A stretch of DNA of 64,000 nt from contig NC_044923.1 of the NCBI RefSeq assembly GCF_003576645.1, positions 2,890,921 through 2,954,920 on the forward strand. Direction: 5' to 3'. A program made the position numbers and the translations under genes. The DNA comes from Ipomoea triloba (Eukaryota; Streptophyta; Magnoliopsida; Solanales; Convolvulaceae). Positions within the stretch are counted from its first letter, which is position 1, and every line of letters begins with the position of its first letter. The notes under the pieces were generated by a model. The model did not search any database. It saw only the letters and a program-made list of their open reading frames with translations, and was not told where the DNA came from. This document shows positions 1 to 10,746 of this stretch, piece by piece.

Positions 1-213
1 GCTTCCTCGGCGCTGCGGCCGCCCTAGTCTTCTCCTGTACGCCGATCTGTTCCTTTCGCACTCGCTCCGATCTGTTGTTCGTTTTGTTACATTGATCAAT
101 CGTGAGTTCTGATTTTTTCGGTTTTTTTTGGGGGATTTTTAGGTATGGGAGCTGCTTACGGGACCGCGAAGAGCGGGGTAGGTGTGGCGTCGATGGGCGT
201 GATGAGGCCGGAG

Positions 214-248
<35 letters not shown>

Positions 249-1766
249 TGGTGTTTTAGGTATTTACGGATTGATTATCGCTGTGATCATCAGTACCGGG
301 ATCAATCCCAAGACCAAATCGTACTATCTCTTTGATGGCTATGCTCACCTTTCCTCTGGTCTTGCTTGTGGCCTTGCTGGCCTTTCTGCCGGTATGGCAA
401 TCGGCATTGTGGGGGACGCCGGTGTTAGGTAATCCTCGTCTTCCATTGCCTTGTCTTTGCGAGTTTCAATTTTGTGTAACTGCTATTCCGAATATTGTGA
501 TACTGAAAATTGACAGTTTGAATCGGTTTCGTATATTGATTTAATCCAATTGTTCTAGTAATTGGCTCTATTTTTGCTTTTTCTACAATTACGCATTTTA
601 TTTGTTTTTGCTTGTTTTACATTGTCATAGTGATTAGTTGAATAGGCTAGCTATATGTGCATGTGGAGTTGTGGTGTAGGCTATGCTTGATTTGTTTGCT
701 TCCATGAAAGAATGAAAGAATGAGTCTTGTGTTTTCAAGTTGTGTAGTCTAGCTAAATGGACGATGGTATAAATTCGAGGTGCAATAATTTGTTTGCTGC
801 CTTCCTGATGAACATTGTTATGCATGGTTAGACATAGCAGTTCGCATTATGAGCCAAGGAATTTTCTGTAACCTTCATTTGAGTAGGGTTGCATAGTCAA
901 CACCCAAATTAGTTGGTTTTGCAAGGCTCTTCCTGACTTTCAGAAAGTTGAGCTTGAATCTGGTTTAAATTTCAGTATTATTGCTGGTTGATTTTTGAAC
1001 TTTTACCTTGAAAGTTTGAGATTTAGTTGTTAGGGTCACAAGTTTAGCCTGATTTAACTGATAAGAACTCATCTTTTTCATTGAAACAACTGATTTTTAT
1101 TTGTTCCATACCTAAACTTTTATGTGATTTTGTGCAAGCACCCAAGCACGCTTAATCCACTGTCTCACAATCTTGAGCAATGTTACCCAATACCCACCAT
1201 CTTAGCAAAATGGTGGTGTACGGTGTACCCATGTACATTGACACAATGCGCATGTGCATCCATGCACACCGCTTGTAATGTTCAAACATGTGTGTCCTAT
1301 AATGTTAACATCATGATCCTGCTTTGTGAAGAGAAACTTAGTGAAATCTGTACATGATTTTTTCCTTAACAAGCAAGTTTTAAAAATTAGACCATCAAAG
1401 TGTCTACTATCTAGAACCTTTTTAGTGCTATGGCTGTGTCTTTTTATATCTGAATTGGTTATGTAACTGCAGTCAAATGTCTTCCTATGGTATTATTTTG
1501 ACCATTCTCTGCATGAGTAGTTCCATGCTTATCATTTTAACTTGATTTTTGTTCATTTCTTTGTATGCTTTATTGATGCACCTACCTTGTCCACGTGAGT
1601 ATTCCTTATTACTTTTCCCATTTGTTTCCACAGAGCCAATGCACAACAGCCCAAGCTCTTTGTTGGGATGATTCTCATTCTCATTTTCGCTGAAGCTCTG
1701 GCACTTTATGGCCTTATTGTCGGAATCATCCTCTCTTCTCGTGCTGGTCAATCTAGAGCCGAGTAG
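1..1766 (+). CDS. VHA-c: V-type H+-ATPase subunit c (proteolipid), 5' end cut by window
   Basis: Membrane-rotor proteolipid of the vacuolar H+-ATPase; a ring of these subunits carries protons across the tonoplast and endomembranes. Exons read as 1-36 (partial), 143-428 and 1634-1766, with GT-AG introns 37-142 and 429-1633. Exon 1 gives [12 protein letters not shown], exon 2 begins [20 protein letters not shown], and exon 3 gives [20 protein letters not shown] and ends SRAGQSRAE before TAG. Four hydrophobic helices are visible, and the proton-binding Glu lies in [10 protein letters not shown] of the last helix. Only the first roughly 16 residues, upstream of the window, are missing compared with the usual 164-166 aa. 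The family is extremely conserved, so the identification is firm. Plants carry several near-identical copies, so the isoform (c1 to c5) cannot be told. Confidence 0.97.
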
Positions 1767-3378
1767 ACGAAGAACAAATTTGAATTATCTTCAGGCACAT
1801 TTTATTTTATTTTTATTTATTTTTCTTTATTCTTTTGGTCCAAGAATATGTGTGTTAATTGCTTGGCTAGAACAACTGGTTCATATGTGATGATTTGCAT
1901 TTGTAGATTAGGTCTCTCCTCAAATAAAACTCAGGTATTCTACTGTTGTATTTTTCTGGGACCAGAATGGATTGCCTGTATTATTTATTCAAATTTTTTC
2001 CAAGGTTAAGCTATTCTGATAAAAATTTCTGGTCATTCTAATCTCATTAATTGTTGCAAAATAATGTTGTGTAGAATTTTTTGCTAATTTTATATTTCAT
2101 TTATTATTTTTTAAATTTATATATAATTTGTTTTATACTTGACGTATCAAAATCATGTTTTTACTGTACTTCTTATACTAAGAAACTAAAAGCATGACTT
2201 CAAGGTCAATCTAAAGAAAGATGGAGTCTAGTATATACCATTACACCAGGAACACTCTGAAAGGCTTTCAAGATTACAAATGACACTTTCAAAGGCTTTC
2301 AAGATTACGAATGATCCATTTAATACTACTACTCAAAAATTAATGTTTTCAATTCCTCAACCACGACGTGTATAAAACTCACAATGCAACTTACAATTTA
2401 GAGATTGGGCTCTCAGGGTCGGCCAAACTTTTCAAAAATGGTGGTCCTGCAGGGTGCAGACGACAAGTCAGAAGTCACAGCTCCATCCCCTGATAGGAAT
2501 AGTGCAGCTGAGCATCAAATGAATGTGAAGAGCAGAGATGTCAATTTCAGCAATGGTGTTACAAACTCAAAGGGCGGGACTGGAGGAGAGACGAGAGGGC
2601 TCTTGCATTTACTTCACTCCTCTCTCTCTCTCTCTTCACTTATTATTGCACTGCTACAAGTCCGTGCAGCCTGCCACAACTCACCACACTCCAGCTAGTA
2701 GTGTGTGTTAAGTACAGTGTGGAAAGTGAATTTCAAAGTAATATGTGATTACAATTTTTTTTTTTTTTTTTGTTGAGATTGAAATTGTGATTGAACTGAT
2801 TTTCTTTCCTCTATCTCCTTTTATCACAATTAGATTAACTTATGTGAGTGACAGGTTTAGTCATAGAGGATATTAAGTAAATAATACTTTGAAATTAGTG
2901 TTACAACTTACAAGAGAATATATGTTAGATGAAAAGAGAAGGAAATGGGTAGTCAAGTGAAATCTAAAATGATATTATTGGGCAGCCTCCTAATTCTTCT
3001 AATCAAGGTCTGGAGTTCACTTTAAGGAATAGACAAATAAAGCTTCTTCTCCTTTCTCTTTTTCTAGTTTGGAGACTAAAAGTCTGGATCTTTCCCCTCA
3101 TAAATGAGAGAATATACACAAATTACACGAAGTTGGTTGACACTAAACATTTATGTCCTAAGATACAATTACCAACTACAAGTCCTTCTCTCATACTTAT
3201 TGGTAGAATGGTTATGAGGGAACAACGGGGCATAACCTTGTCCTCTTTAGGTCTGGCAAGTTGTTGACTTTACTTTGGTATAAGCTTGGCTACTTCTCTT
3301 TTCAACCCCTAGAGATGTGCTAGGCTAGTCTTGCAACCTATATCCTTCCCCTCACTAACAACGTCAACATCTGTGGAG
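1767..3378. other. Intergenic, VHA-c 3' UTR side
   Basis: The first few hundred bases are the likely 3' UTR of VHA-c, T-rich with AATAAA-like signals near 1924. A two-copy tandem repeat of about 37 bp (AGGCTTTCAAGATTAC core) lies at about 2258-2320. A 97-codon open frame at 2405-2698 is listed separately. The rest is AT-rich and shows no gene I can support. Confidence 0.5.
2405..2698 (+). CDS. Unrecognised short open frame, doubtful gene
   Basis: A 97-codon frame whose first 65 residues are polar and not low in complexity (contains KMVVLQGADDKSEVTAPSPD), followed by a Leu/Ser-rich stretch read from CT repeats. I recognise no family. The reading lacks a Met codon at the listed first codon (it opens with a TTG-type codon), and the first ATG is about a dozen codons in. 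It could be one exon or a remnant of a lost gene, or chance. It sits about 640 bp downstream of VHA-c, in the same orientation, with no promoter that I can point to. Confidence 0.15.
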   Translation: MGSQGRPNFSKMVVLQGADDKSEVTAPSPDRNSAAEHQMNVKSRDVNFSNGVTNSKGGTGGETRGLLHLLHSSLSLSSLIIALLQVRAACHNSPHSS

Positions 3379-3695
3379 TTTTTACACAGTTTTTTAGGTA
3401 GCAATGTATGAGAGATAATGGAAGAGAAAAAAAAAAAAGAATTTGACAATTAAAAGAAAAAGGGAAAGCAATGTTTACTAGTCAGAGTGGCTGCCAGCGT
3501 GTGTGACTGCTGGGGGAGCGAAGTGTGCTTAAACACGCTATTCTGACGTTTTTTTTTTTTTCTTCTTCTTCTCCTACACAAAAAAAGTCTTGTTTTGCAG
3601 GAGAAAAAATTGACCAAAAACTATGTTTTCCATCAACCAAAAACCACCTACTGAATTTGTTATTGTTTCAAAAACCATTCAAAGTGCACTACTTT
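3379..3695 (+). repeat. Dispersed 0.3-kb repeat, copy 1
   Basis: Matches 5497-5770 in the same order and orientation: TTTTTAGGTAG, an A-run, CTAGTCAGAGTGGC, GCGAAGTG, a T-run, then AAAAATTG, CAAAAACTATG and a final block with CACCTACT and AGTGCACTA. The copies differ by many substitutions and small indels. No terminal inverted repeat is obvious, so the element class is unknown; a non-autonomous transposon or SINE relic is possible. Confidence 0.6.
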
Positions 3696-3829
3696 TGGAT
3701 GCTATAATAATACTAGTCTCATCTCTAAGTAAGTGTAGTTATTGAACTACTAACTTTTTTTCTTTAAAATTTTAACCTTCTTTTATTTTAATTCTCTAAA
3801 CTTATAAATTATTCTCTCTAAAAAAAATT

Positions 3830-4365
3830 TAGGGGTGGGCACTTCGGGATTCGGTTCGGTTTTTTCGGTTTCGGTTTCGGTATTACAAAAAAAAAATGAT
3901 ACCATTCGGTTTTACAATAAAGTTCGGTTCGGTTTTGATTCGGTATGAAACGGTTCGGTTTCGGTTCGGCATTATTTCGGTTCGGTTTAGGATGTTCAAT
4001 TTTCAACATTTACTAATTTTACAAACAACACACTGCCAAATAATACATATTCGCATAATCCAAAGTCTAAAATATAAATATTACATAAAAAACAAAATAA
4101 TTCAAACACAAAATTAACATAGCAATCCAAATTGTAAAGTAATATCTTGTTCATCCATCATCCCCTCATCACGGATCAATATTAATTATTATTATTTATT
4201 ATATTTATTTAAAAAACCGAACGGTTTTTGGTTCGGTTCGGTTCGGTAAAAAACCGAACCGTTCGGTTTCTCTATATTAAGTACCGATCGGTTCTTTCGA
4301 TTTATACCGAACCGAAACGAACCACTGCGGTACGGTTCTTTACCGAACCGAAGTGCCCACCCCTA
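3830..4365. mobile_element. hAT-like MITE rich in CGGTTCGG
   Basis: Begins TAGGGGTGGGCACTTCGG and ends with its reverse complement, CCGAAGTGCCCACCCCTA. The subterminal parts on both ends are runs of CGGTT/GGTTCGG repeats in inverted orientation, and the middle is AT-rich. The flanks are AAAAAAATT-like on both sides, compatible with an 8-bp duplication in a poly-A target, though the low complexity prevents proof. The TAGGGGTG terminus and 536-bp size fit non-autonomous hAT elements. No coding capacity; open frames here are only translations of the repeats. Confidence 0.75.
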
Positions 4366-4489
4366 AAAAAAAATTATTCAATTAGTAAACAGAACCATTA
4401 AAAATCTACAGTAAGTGTTTGTAATTGTGCAAAGTGCAAACACTAAAGAGCCCTCTAGATGCATTTTTTTTTTTATTGTAAGTGAAACT

Positions 4490-4490
<1 letters not shown>

Positions 4491-4541
<51 letters not shown>

Positions 4542-4610
4542 ACTACTACGGAGTATTATTATTATTATTATTTTCAAAACATTATTATTATTATTATTAT
4601 TATTATTATC
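4491..4610. repeat. ATT/TTA microsatellite
   Basis: Two long runs of the ATT trinucleotide, about 50 bp and 55 bp, separated by a short stretch containing CACTACTACGGAG. Simple sequence repeat, likely length-variable. Confidence 0.95.
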
Positions 4611-4624
4611 CAACGTAATAATTG

Positions 4625-5040
4625 TTTCACAATATTGGACGGGGGCAGAGGACCCATGCGAGTGAGCGGTCGTTGGTCAACAGTATAACTTCCGTAAACT
4701 CCGAAGCGGGGCCCGCAGGTAGGTCCCACAAGTCCAATAAGACACCTTCACGGATCAGTGATATCCATCCCCCGGGCCCCACAACCCCCCTTCCCCTTTT
4801 ACGATAAAGACTGTCTCCGCTTCCCCTGTCTGCCACATTAACGGCTACTTTCTGCGAAACCCATTTAATATTCCACGTGGACTCCCTGAATTTACAAAAC
4901 AGCCCCTCTTCTTTTGGCGGGAATCCAGTTCCTGGGCCCACCCAGTGCCCTGCACGGCTGCACACTGCACTACCCCACCTAGTTTAAGAAATCCTGTTGC
5001 GGTGTTGCCTTGTGCAGTTTCTGCTCTAATGTTCAAATTA
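4625..5040. other. Orphan GC-rich patch, promoter-like
   Basis: About 400 bp with far higher GC than its surroundings, including CCCGGGCCCC, GGGCCCACC and a G-box-type core CACGTGG near 4876. It resembles a housekeeping promoter or 5' leader, but no gene starts nearby: the kinase gene downstream ends at 6005 on the other strand and VHA-c lies upstream. Long frames on both strands have no recognisable domains. It could be a captured promoter fragment inside a transposon or the remains of a deleted gene. Confidence 0.35.
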
Positions 5041-5496
5041 TTTGTTTAGTAATTTATGATTTGATTTGAGTTTTGACCGAATTTATTTTAAAATGTTAGT
5101 TTTATTTGAGATGTTACATGAAATGAATTGAAGTGTATCGAAAAGTTAAATGTAACATGTATCGATAATGCGTTTGTCTAATGATTTGTTTTTGAATCGA
5201 GAGAAGGCCTCGAGGACTAACCGGATCCAACATGTATTTAATAGACATGCGGACCACCCATCTCATTTTCTTGGATCAAATTTTAAATGTTGTCATGACA
5301 AAATCAAGTGATTTTGAAACCTCTATCTTGGCGGCTCGCCATATTTGCCAAGAAATCAGCCACACAATTATATATATAGTTGTTGTTACTTATATAATTT
5401 CAATAGTATAATGTGTGACCCTATGAATTTGGTATTGTATGATTGTAAAGTGCCGATCAATACTGATGTTTTTTAGAGCATTTACATAAATTGAGT

Positions 5497-5770
5497 TTTT
5501 ACACATTTTTTAGGTAGTCATGTAGGAGAGAATAATGAAAAAAAAAAAAAAAAAAGAAGCAACGTCTACTAGTCAGAGTGGCCGCCCGTTGGGGGCGCGA
5601 AGTGCACTTAAATGCGCTATTCCGACACTTTTTTTTTTTTTCCTCCTGCAAAAGATCTTATTTTGCATGTGAAAAAATTGGTCAAAAACTATGCTTCCCA
5701 TAAGCCAAAAATCACCTACTAAATTTGTTACTATTCTAAAAATCATGCACAGTGCACTAGTGTAAAGATA
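5497..5770 (+). repeat. Dispersed 0.3-kb repeat, copy 2
   Basis: Second copy of the repeat at 3379-3695, same orientation, about 2.1 kb away. The shared core runs from TTTTTACACA through CTAGTCAGAGTGGCCGCC and GCGAAGTGCACTTAAATGCG to CACCTACTAAATTTG. The long A and T runs vary in length between copies. Confidence 0.6.
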
Positions 5771-6004
5771 ATTGCATCCCTTATTGCGAAGATAAGTGTT
5801 GATAATACCTAATATACACCCGCCCCATAAAATGTTATATAGCCTAACTTGCTAAAAGTCATTATTCTTAAGGAAACAAGAAAATCAATGATCAAAAACT
5901 TTAATTATGCGTTCAAAGAATACATGAACAAGGAAGAATAATGAAGAATGAGCCACTTTTTTTTTTCAAAGAAGAAATTACACCTAATTAAGAGATAATA
6001 ACAA

Positions 6005-9000
6005 TCAAATGGGAGAAGGAAGGGTGGTGGGATCGGCCGAGGAAGGGATATCCGGCCCGACCCGGCACCCTTCAAGCATGAACACCACGTCAGTCATGGA
6101 AGGTCTCTCCAGCGGATCAGGCATGGTGCAAAGCAGACCCACTTTAACTCCCAGCAAGAACTCTTCCCATTCGGACGACTCCGGGTCAAGCTCCAGCAAA
6201 CCCGGTTCAAGCAGCTCGGAGATTTGCCCTCTCTGCAACTGTCTCTTCACCCACTTGACAATATCTTCATCGCCGTTGAACATCACCGGTTTTCTCCCGG
6301 TGAGGATTTCTAGTAACACGATCCCAAAGCTGTACACGTCGGCCTCTTTTGTGGGTAGCCCGGTTAAGGTGACCTCCGGGGCTACATAGCCTAGAGTCCC
6401 CACCGGGGCGGCCGAGGTGGAGGCGGCCCCGCCCACGGCCGCCGCCTTGGTGAGCTTTTCTAAGCCGAAATCGGTTAGATGAGCTTCGAAATCGGCGTCG
6501 AAAAGAACATTATGTGGTTTGATATCAGCGTGGGTTATTCGAACTGAATGCAAGTAGGCTAATCCCCGGGCAATCCCGAGGGCGATTAAGTGGCGCATTG
6601 GCCAGTTAAGAACATGGCCGTCTTGGTGAGATGCTTCTTGTAAAAGAGTGGCTAAATTGCCGTTAGGCATGTAGTCATATACTAGTAGCCGGACGTCCGG
6701 GGGAGGTCCGGGGTAATATCCCCGGAGAACGGTGAGATTCCGGTGTCTGACTTTGCCTAGAGACTCAGCTTCTTTCCGGAAAGTGTGTTCTTCAATTGAG
6801 GTATCCGGGAGGCGGCGAATGGAGAGGACCATTCCATCTGCATAATTAGCTTTGAATTCAACTCCAAATTTCCCTCTGCTCAACACATTCTCCTCATCAA
6901 ATTGCCTTGTGGCTTCCACTGTCTCTGCATAAGTGATCTTGTTGTTGAACATTATGAGCTTAGGCCCTCCTCCATTTTCGCCGCTTCCTCGTCCCGTTTC
7001 TCCCCCCGAGCTAGCCCGCCCCGGGCTGCGCTTCTTCTCGCCCACGCCCCCGCCTCTCAGCTTCCTGTTCCATTGAATCAGGCTGTAGATATAGCCACAG
7101 CAGCAGAATGTGAGGACAATTAGTCCTATTGCAGACAGAACAATGAGCAAAATCAGCTTCTTTCTCCTTTGTTTCGCCTCCTTGTCATTCTTGCACTCCT
7201 TCAATGGCTTCCCACACAGACCATCATTGTTAGCAAACAGAGATGGGTTGTTGAAGAGAGAGCCCAATGGGAGCGGGATTTCGCCCTCGAGATGGTTGTG
7301 GGAAACATTGAAGAATTTCAGAGAACTCAGGTGCAGATTTGAGGGGATTGTGTTGCTCAAATTATTGGATGAGAGATCTAATATTGCCAGGTTTGATAGC
7401 CTTGATAAGGAGTCTGGAATGCCACCTGATATGTTATTTGAATCTAACAAAAGGGTAGCCAATAAGGAGCAATTGGAGATCTCTTCTGGGATTTCTCCTG
7501 TTAAACCATTATGGCTCAAATGAAGCTCTTTGAGGTGAGATAAATGGGAGAATTCATTGGGGACTTTCCCTCTTAGATGATTGTGTTGAAGCTCCACCAC
7601 TTCAAGAGCAGAACAGTTGCCCAATTCAAGTGGAATTGAGCCATTGATTCTGTTCTTGGAAAGAGACAGAACTTTCAAGGATCTCAGGAACCCAAATGTG
7701 GAAGAAATCTGCCCAGAAAAGCCATTAGATGACAGATTCAAGTACTCCAGACTGGACAAACTGCTGAACCCTTCAGGAACATCTCCGGTGAACTCATTTT
7801 CTTGTAAAGCAACAGCTTGCAAACTGGGCAGCCCAAAAAGCTCAATGGGCAATGCTCCAGACAGGTTTTGTTTACTCAAATCAAGAGTCTTGAGCCACAA
7901 TAAGCTTCCGATACTCGCCGGAACCCTCCCGGAGAACCCACATTTGCTCAAATTCAGAGCCTCTAAACCATTCAGGTTCTCAATATCCACCGGAATTTCG
8001 CCGGAGAATTTGTTGCCACTCAAATTCAAGGTGCTCAAATTGCTAAGCAGCATCAGCTCCTGGGGCAAATTCCCACTCAAATTATTGCTGCTTAAATCCA
8101 AATACACAAGCTGATTAAGACCACCAAAACTCGCAGGAATCGAACCATTGAAAAGATTGTTACCAAGCGACAACAATGTCAAGCTCTTCATCCCTCCTAA
8201 GAACTCCGGAATCAAACCGGGAAACCGATTCCCACTAACATCAAGTAACTGCAGCTTCCGGCATTTCTGAATACTATCCGGAATTTTTCCGGCGAGTGAG
8301 TTGTTAGCCACGTTTAGCTCCTCTAGCATTCTTAAATTTCCGAGATTGCTAGGTAAAGCTCCGGAAATCGAATTTCCAGATATATCAAGAACTTTTAGGC
8401 TAGAAATGCTCAACAGCCAATTGGGGAAAACGCCATTTATGTGATTCCCGTGAAGGCCGAGAACCTCCAAAACACTTGAGGAGCAAACTGCATTTTCCGG
8501 GTTGACTAAGCCCGTGAGTTCATTAAACCCTAGCTCAACAATCCTTATAGTATGAGCATTATTGACTGAGGCTTTACACAAGAGCGATGCAGGGACCACG
8601 CCTGTGAGTTGGTTATGCGATAGTGAGATGACTTGCAGGTTCGGAAGTGAGCCAATCGTCGCCGGCAAGAGTCCTCGGAGATTATTGTCGCCGGCGGAGA
8701 AGTGTATCAGCGAGGAACAGTTGGAGATCGCCGACGGTATAGTTCCGTAGAGGTGGTTGGAATCGAGCCAGAGGTACTGTAGGTTCTGGAGCGCTCCAAT
8801 GCCGGCCGGAATTTCTCCGGTGAAGCGGTTGAACGACAGGTTTAGCAGCTCGAGGTCGGCGGCGGCGGAGAGGTTGGCCGGGACTTCGCCGGAGAAAACG
8901 TTGGAGGAGAGATCCAGGAACCGGAGACTAGGAGGAACACCGCCGGGGATTCCACCGGACATAAAGTTCCGAGCCACATTAAGAACCTGTAGATTCGTCA

Positions 9001-9442
9001 AATTCGAAATCCCCGGCGGGAGGTCGCCGGAGAGCGAGTTGTTATGCAAATAAACCGCACGCAACAGAGAGCACTCCGACAGCCCCCGCGGAATAGAGCC
9101 GTTGAGGTTGTTAGAATGCAGGCTTAACCTACGCAGCTGGCGCAAGTTAGCAATCCTTTCCGTTATCCGTCCCCGAAGTTTAAGGCGCGGAAGGCGGAGT
9201 TCACGAACACGGCCGCCGTCACACCCAATCCCCACCCAATCACACGGCGCCGCCGCCGTGGAAACATCCCAGCCGTCCAATGCGCCAAGCGGATCCTCCA
9301 AGTTCCCCTTAAACGCCATTAACGCCTCAACCTCCATCTCCTCCGGCGTCATCGCCGCCGCGGAGGAAATTAACAACAAATGCAGAAACAACGCCGCCGC
9401 GGCGGCGAAGAAGGAAGAAACAGAAAAAGTAGCCGTTGACAT
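6005..9442 (-). CDS. LRR receptor-like kinase, MUSTACHES/At4g36180 type
   Basis: Intronless 1145-residue plasma-membrane receptor kinase. Order: signal peptide (about 1-30), LRR N-cap with PCDWVGIGC (about 66-74), more than 20 plant LRRs (LxxLxLSxNxxSGxIP) to about 735, transmembrane helix with a CCC motif (about 760-785), acidic and Gly-rich juxtamembrane stretch, and kinase domain (about 840-1125). The layout matches the Arabidopsis At1g75640/At4g36180 pair (MUSTACHES and its paralogue, involved in stomatal wall patterning). In the kinase the VAIK lysine is replaced (LSIRRLP, about residue 876), the HRD motif reads HAD, while DFG and APE are intact. Family members share the Arg in place of Lys, as I recall, so catalysis may be weak or absent. 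The start is chosen because it gives the signal peptide. Similarity is clear; orthology is inferred. Confidence 0.95.
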   Translation of the reverse strand: MSTATFSVSSFFAAAAALFLHLLLISSAAAMTPEEMEVEALMAFKGNLEDPLGALDGWDVSTAAAPCDWVGIGCDGGRVRELRLPRLKLRGRITERIANLRQLRRLSLHSNNLNGSIPRGLSECSLLRAVYLHNNSLSGDLPPGISNLTNLQVLNVARNFMSGGIPGGVPPSLRFLDLSSNVFSGEVPANLSAAADLELLNLSFNRFTGEIPAGIGALQNLQYLWLDSNHLYGTIPSAISNCSSLIHFSAGDNNLRGLLPATIGSLPNLQVISLSHNQLTGVVPASLLCKASVNNAHTIRIVELGFNELTGLVNPENAVCSSSVLEVLGLHGNHINGVFPNWLLSISSLKVLDISGNSISGALPSNLGNLRMLEELNVANNSLAGKIPDSIQKCRKLQLLDVSGNRFPGLIPEFLGGMKSLTLLSLGNNLFNGSIPASFGGLNQLVYLDLSSNNLSGNLPQELMLLSNLSTLNLSGNKFSGEIPVDIENLNGLEALNLSKCGFSGRVPASIGSLLWLKTLDLSKQNLSGALPIELFGLPSLQAVALQENEFTGDVPEGFSSLSSLEYLNLSSNGFSGQISSTFGFLRSLKVLSLSKNRINGSIPLELGNCSALEVVELQHNHLRGKVPNEFSHLSHLKELHLSHNGLTGEIPEEISNCSLLATLLLDSNNISGGIPDSLSRLSNLAILDLSSNNLSNTIPSNLHLSSLKFFNVSHNHLEGEIPLPLGSLFNNPSLFANNDGLCGKPLKECKNDKEAKQRRKKLILLIVLSAIGLIVLTFCCCGYIYSLIQWNRKLRGGGVGEKKRSPGRASSGGETGRGSGENGGGPKLIMFNNKITYAETVEATRQFDEENVLSRGKFGVEFKANYADGMVLSIRRLPDTSIEEHTFRKEAESLGKVRHRNLTVLRGYYPGPPPDVRLLVYDYMPNGNLATLLQEASHQDGHVLNWPMRHLIALGIARGLAYLHSVRITHADIKPHNVLFDADFEAHLTDFGLEKLTKAAAVGGAASTSAAPVGTLGYVAPEVTLTGLPTKEADVYSFGIVLLEILTGRKPVMFNGDEDIVKWVKRQLQRGQISELLEPGLLELDPESSEWEEFLLGVKVGLLCTMPDPLERPSMTDVVFMLEGCRVGPDIPSSADPTTLPSPI

Positions 9443-10352
9443 GAGAGCGGGGGAGAAGGCTATGGGAGCGTATTGCAGACTGAGAATGAGAAGAAAGAAG
9501 ATGACAAGATCGAGGCCATGTGTAAGGGCGAAGTGCGTTTAGTTTTTGTAAGTATTGTAGGGTTCCATTTTCTCTCTTCCCAAAGGCGTTTTTAGATTTT
9601 TTGTGTATAAAAAGAGAGATAACACAAAGAAGCTCTGCTGGAAACGCCCCTTTTTCATATGCCGACGGCTAATATAATTAACAATCATTATATAAATCAA
9701 ATTTTATCTTATGTTTAGCTGGACCATAGTTCAAAACAACGTTTTTTTTTATGCAACAAAAATAATGTTATTATAGATACATAATTTATTAACTGTAATC
9801 CACAGTCTATTAATTACCATTAGATTAAAAAAAGTATTCCAGCATGAGATTAAACTGTGAATGGTAACATTTGGTACAAGGTGAACTAGAATTGCAGGAA
9901 TGTCCTTTGTTAATTTGAATATTACTTTCTCTATCCTGACAATACCGTTTCATTTGAATGAATATGTATATTTAATATACTGGTTAAATTATAGTGTATT
10001 TTAATTGTGCATATGAAAGTTGGGTCAGATTTACTACCGCATCTGGTATCTTCACCACTGTGAAACTGATGTCACATTGGTACACATTTTTTGAATTTAA
10101 ATTATATTACCGATCTGCTTATCAATTGTCTCATATTGTTAGGTTAATTGCCATTTTTTCAATATAAAAAAAAAACAACAAAAAATTGCATAAAAAGATG
10201 CTCTCGCCACTCTAATATTGTTCACTGTCAAAATAAATTACACAGCAACTGCAGACCATCCAAAATGGATTAAATTGTAAATAACTTTTGTCAATATTCA
10301 AATTAAACCAAATATATAAAATGGGAGAGAGGGATTGGAGTATTAAGACGAA
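9443..10352. other. Upstream region of the receptor kinase
   Basis: 5' flank of the minus-strand kinase gene. A possible minus-strand TATA-like stretch (TTTATATAAT) lies near 9687-9697, about 250 bp from the start codon; its use is a guess. The rest is AT-rich with no gene. Confidence 0.3.
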
Positions 10353-10746
10353 GGTTAGGCCTTCACCATTAGTGAAAATTGGCACAAGATTTTAGCCCTC
10401 AAAACTAGTGCTTGGGTTTAATACAAATAGGAAGAATGAAAATTTGGCCAACTTTTTCTCCTGCAAGTGTAAAAATTTTATCAGAAATGAGTGGGCCCCA
10501 CCTGACATTTTGATTTGCGCCTCACATGCGTGAGGCGCAAATCATGCGCCCAGGCGGGCGCGTGCACTGCACGCACTTGCCTGGGCGCGTTATATTATTT
10601 TTTTTTAGCTTTTTAATTTTTTTTGGTCAGCTTTGTTTTGGGTTTTTTATTTTTTCTTCTTCCACCTCATTCTCTCTTTCCTAATCACACTTACAAAATC
10701 TCCTCAAAATCTACACTAAAGTTTATACTATTGGAGAAGGCCTTAT
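10353..10746. mobile_element. MITE-like element with two GC-rich hairpins
   Basis: The ends are imperfect inverted repeats: AGGCCTTCACCATTAGT on the left and ACTATTGGAGAAGGCCT on the right. The middle contains two perfect or near-perfect hairpins, listed next. About 394 bp, no coding capacity. No convincing target duplication was seen, so the superfamily is not assigned. Confidence 0.55.
10511..10590. repeat. Back-to-back GC-rich palindromes
   Basis: First palindrome: GATTTGCGCCTCAC, a 4-nt ATGC spacer, then GTGAGGCGCAAATC, a perfect 14-bp stem. Immediately after it GCGCCCAGGC pairs with GCCTGGGCGC, and inside that GCGTGCA pairs with TGCACGC around a single C. Together they would fold into two adjacent strong hairpins in DNA or RNA. 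Confidence 0.9.

Noticed and set aside
3818..4117. Frames encoding repeated RFRFG or KPNRTE units
   Set aside because: Translation of the CGGTTCGG repeats in the hAT-like MITE.
7617..8114. Plus-strand frames opposite the LRR kinase
   Set aside because: Complement of LRR codons; no recognisable domain.
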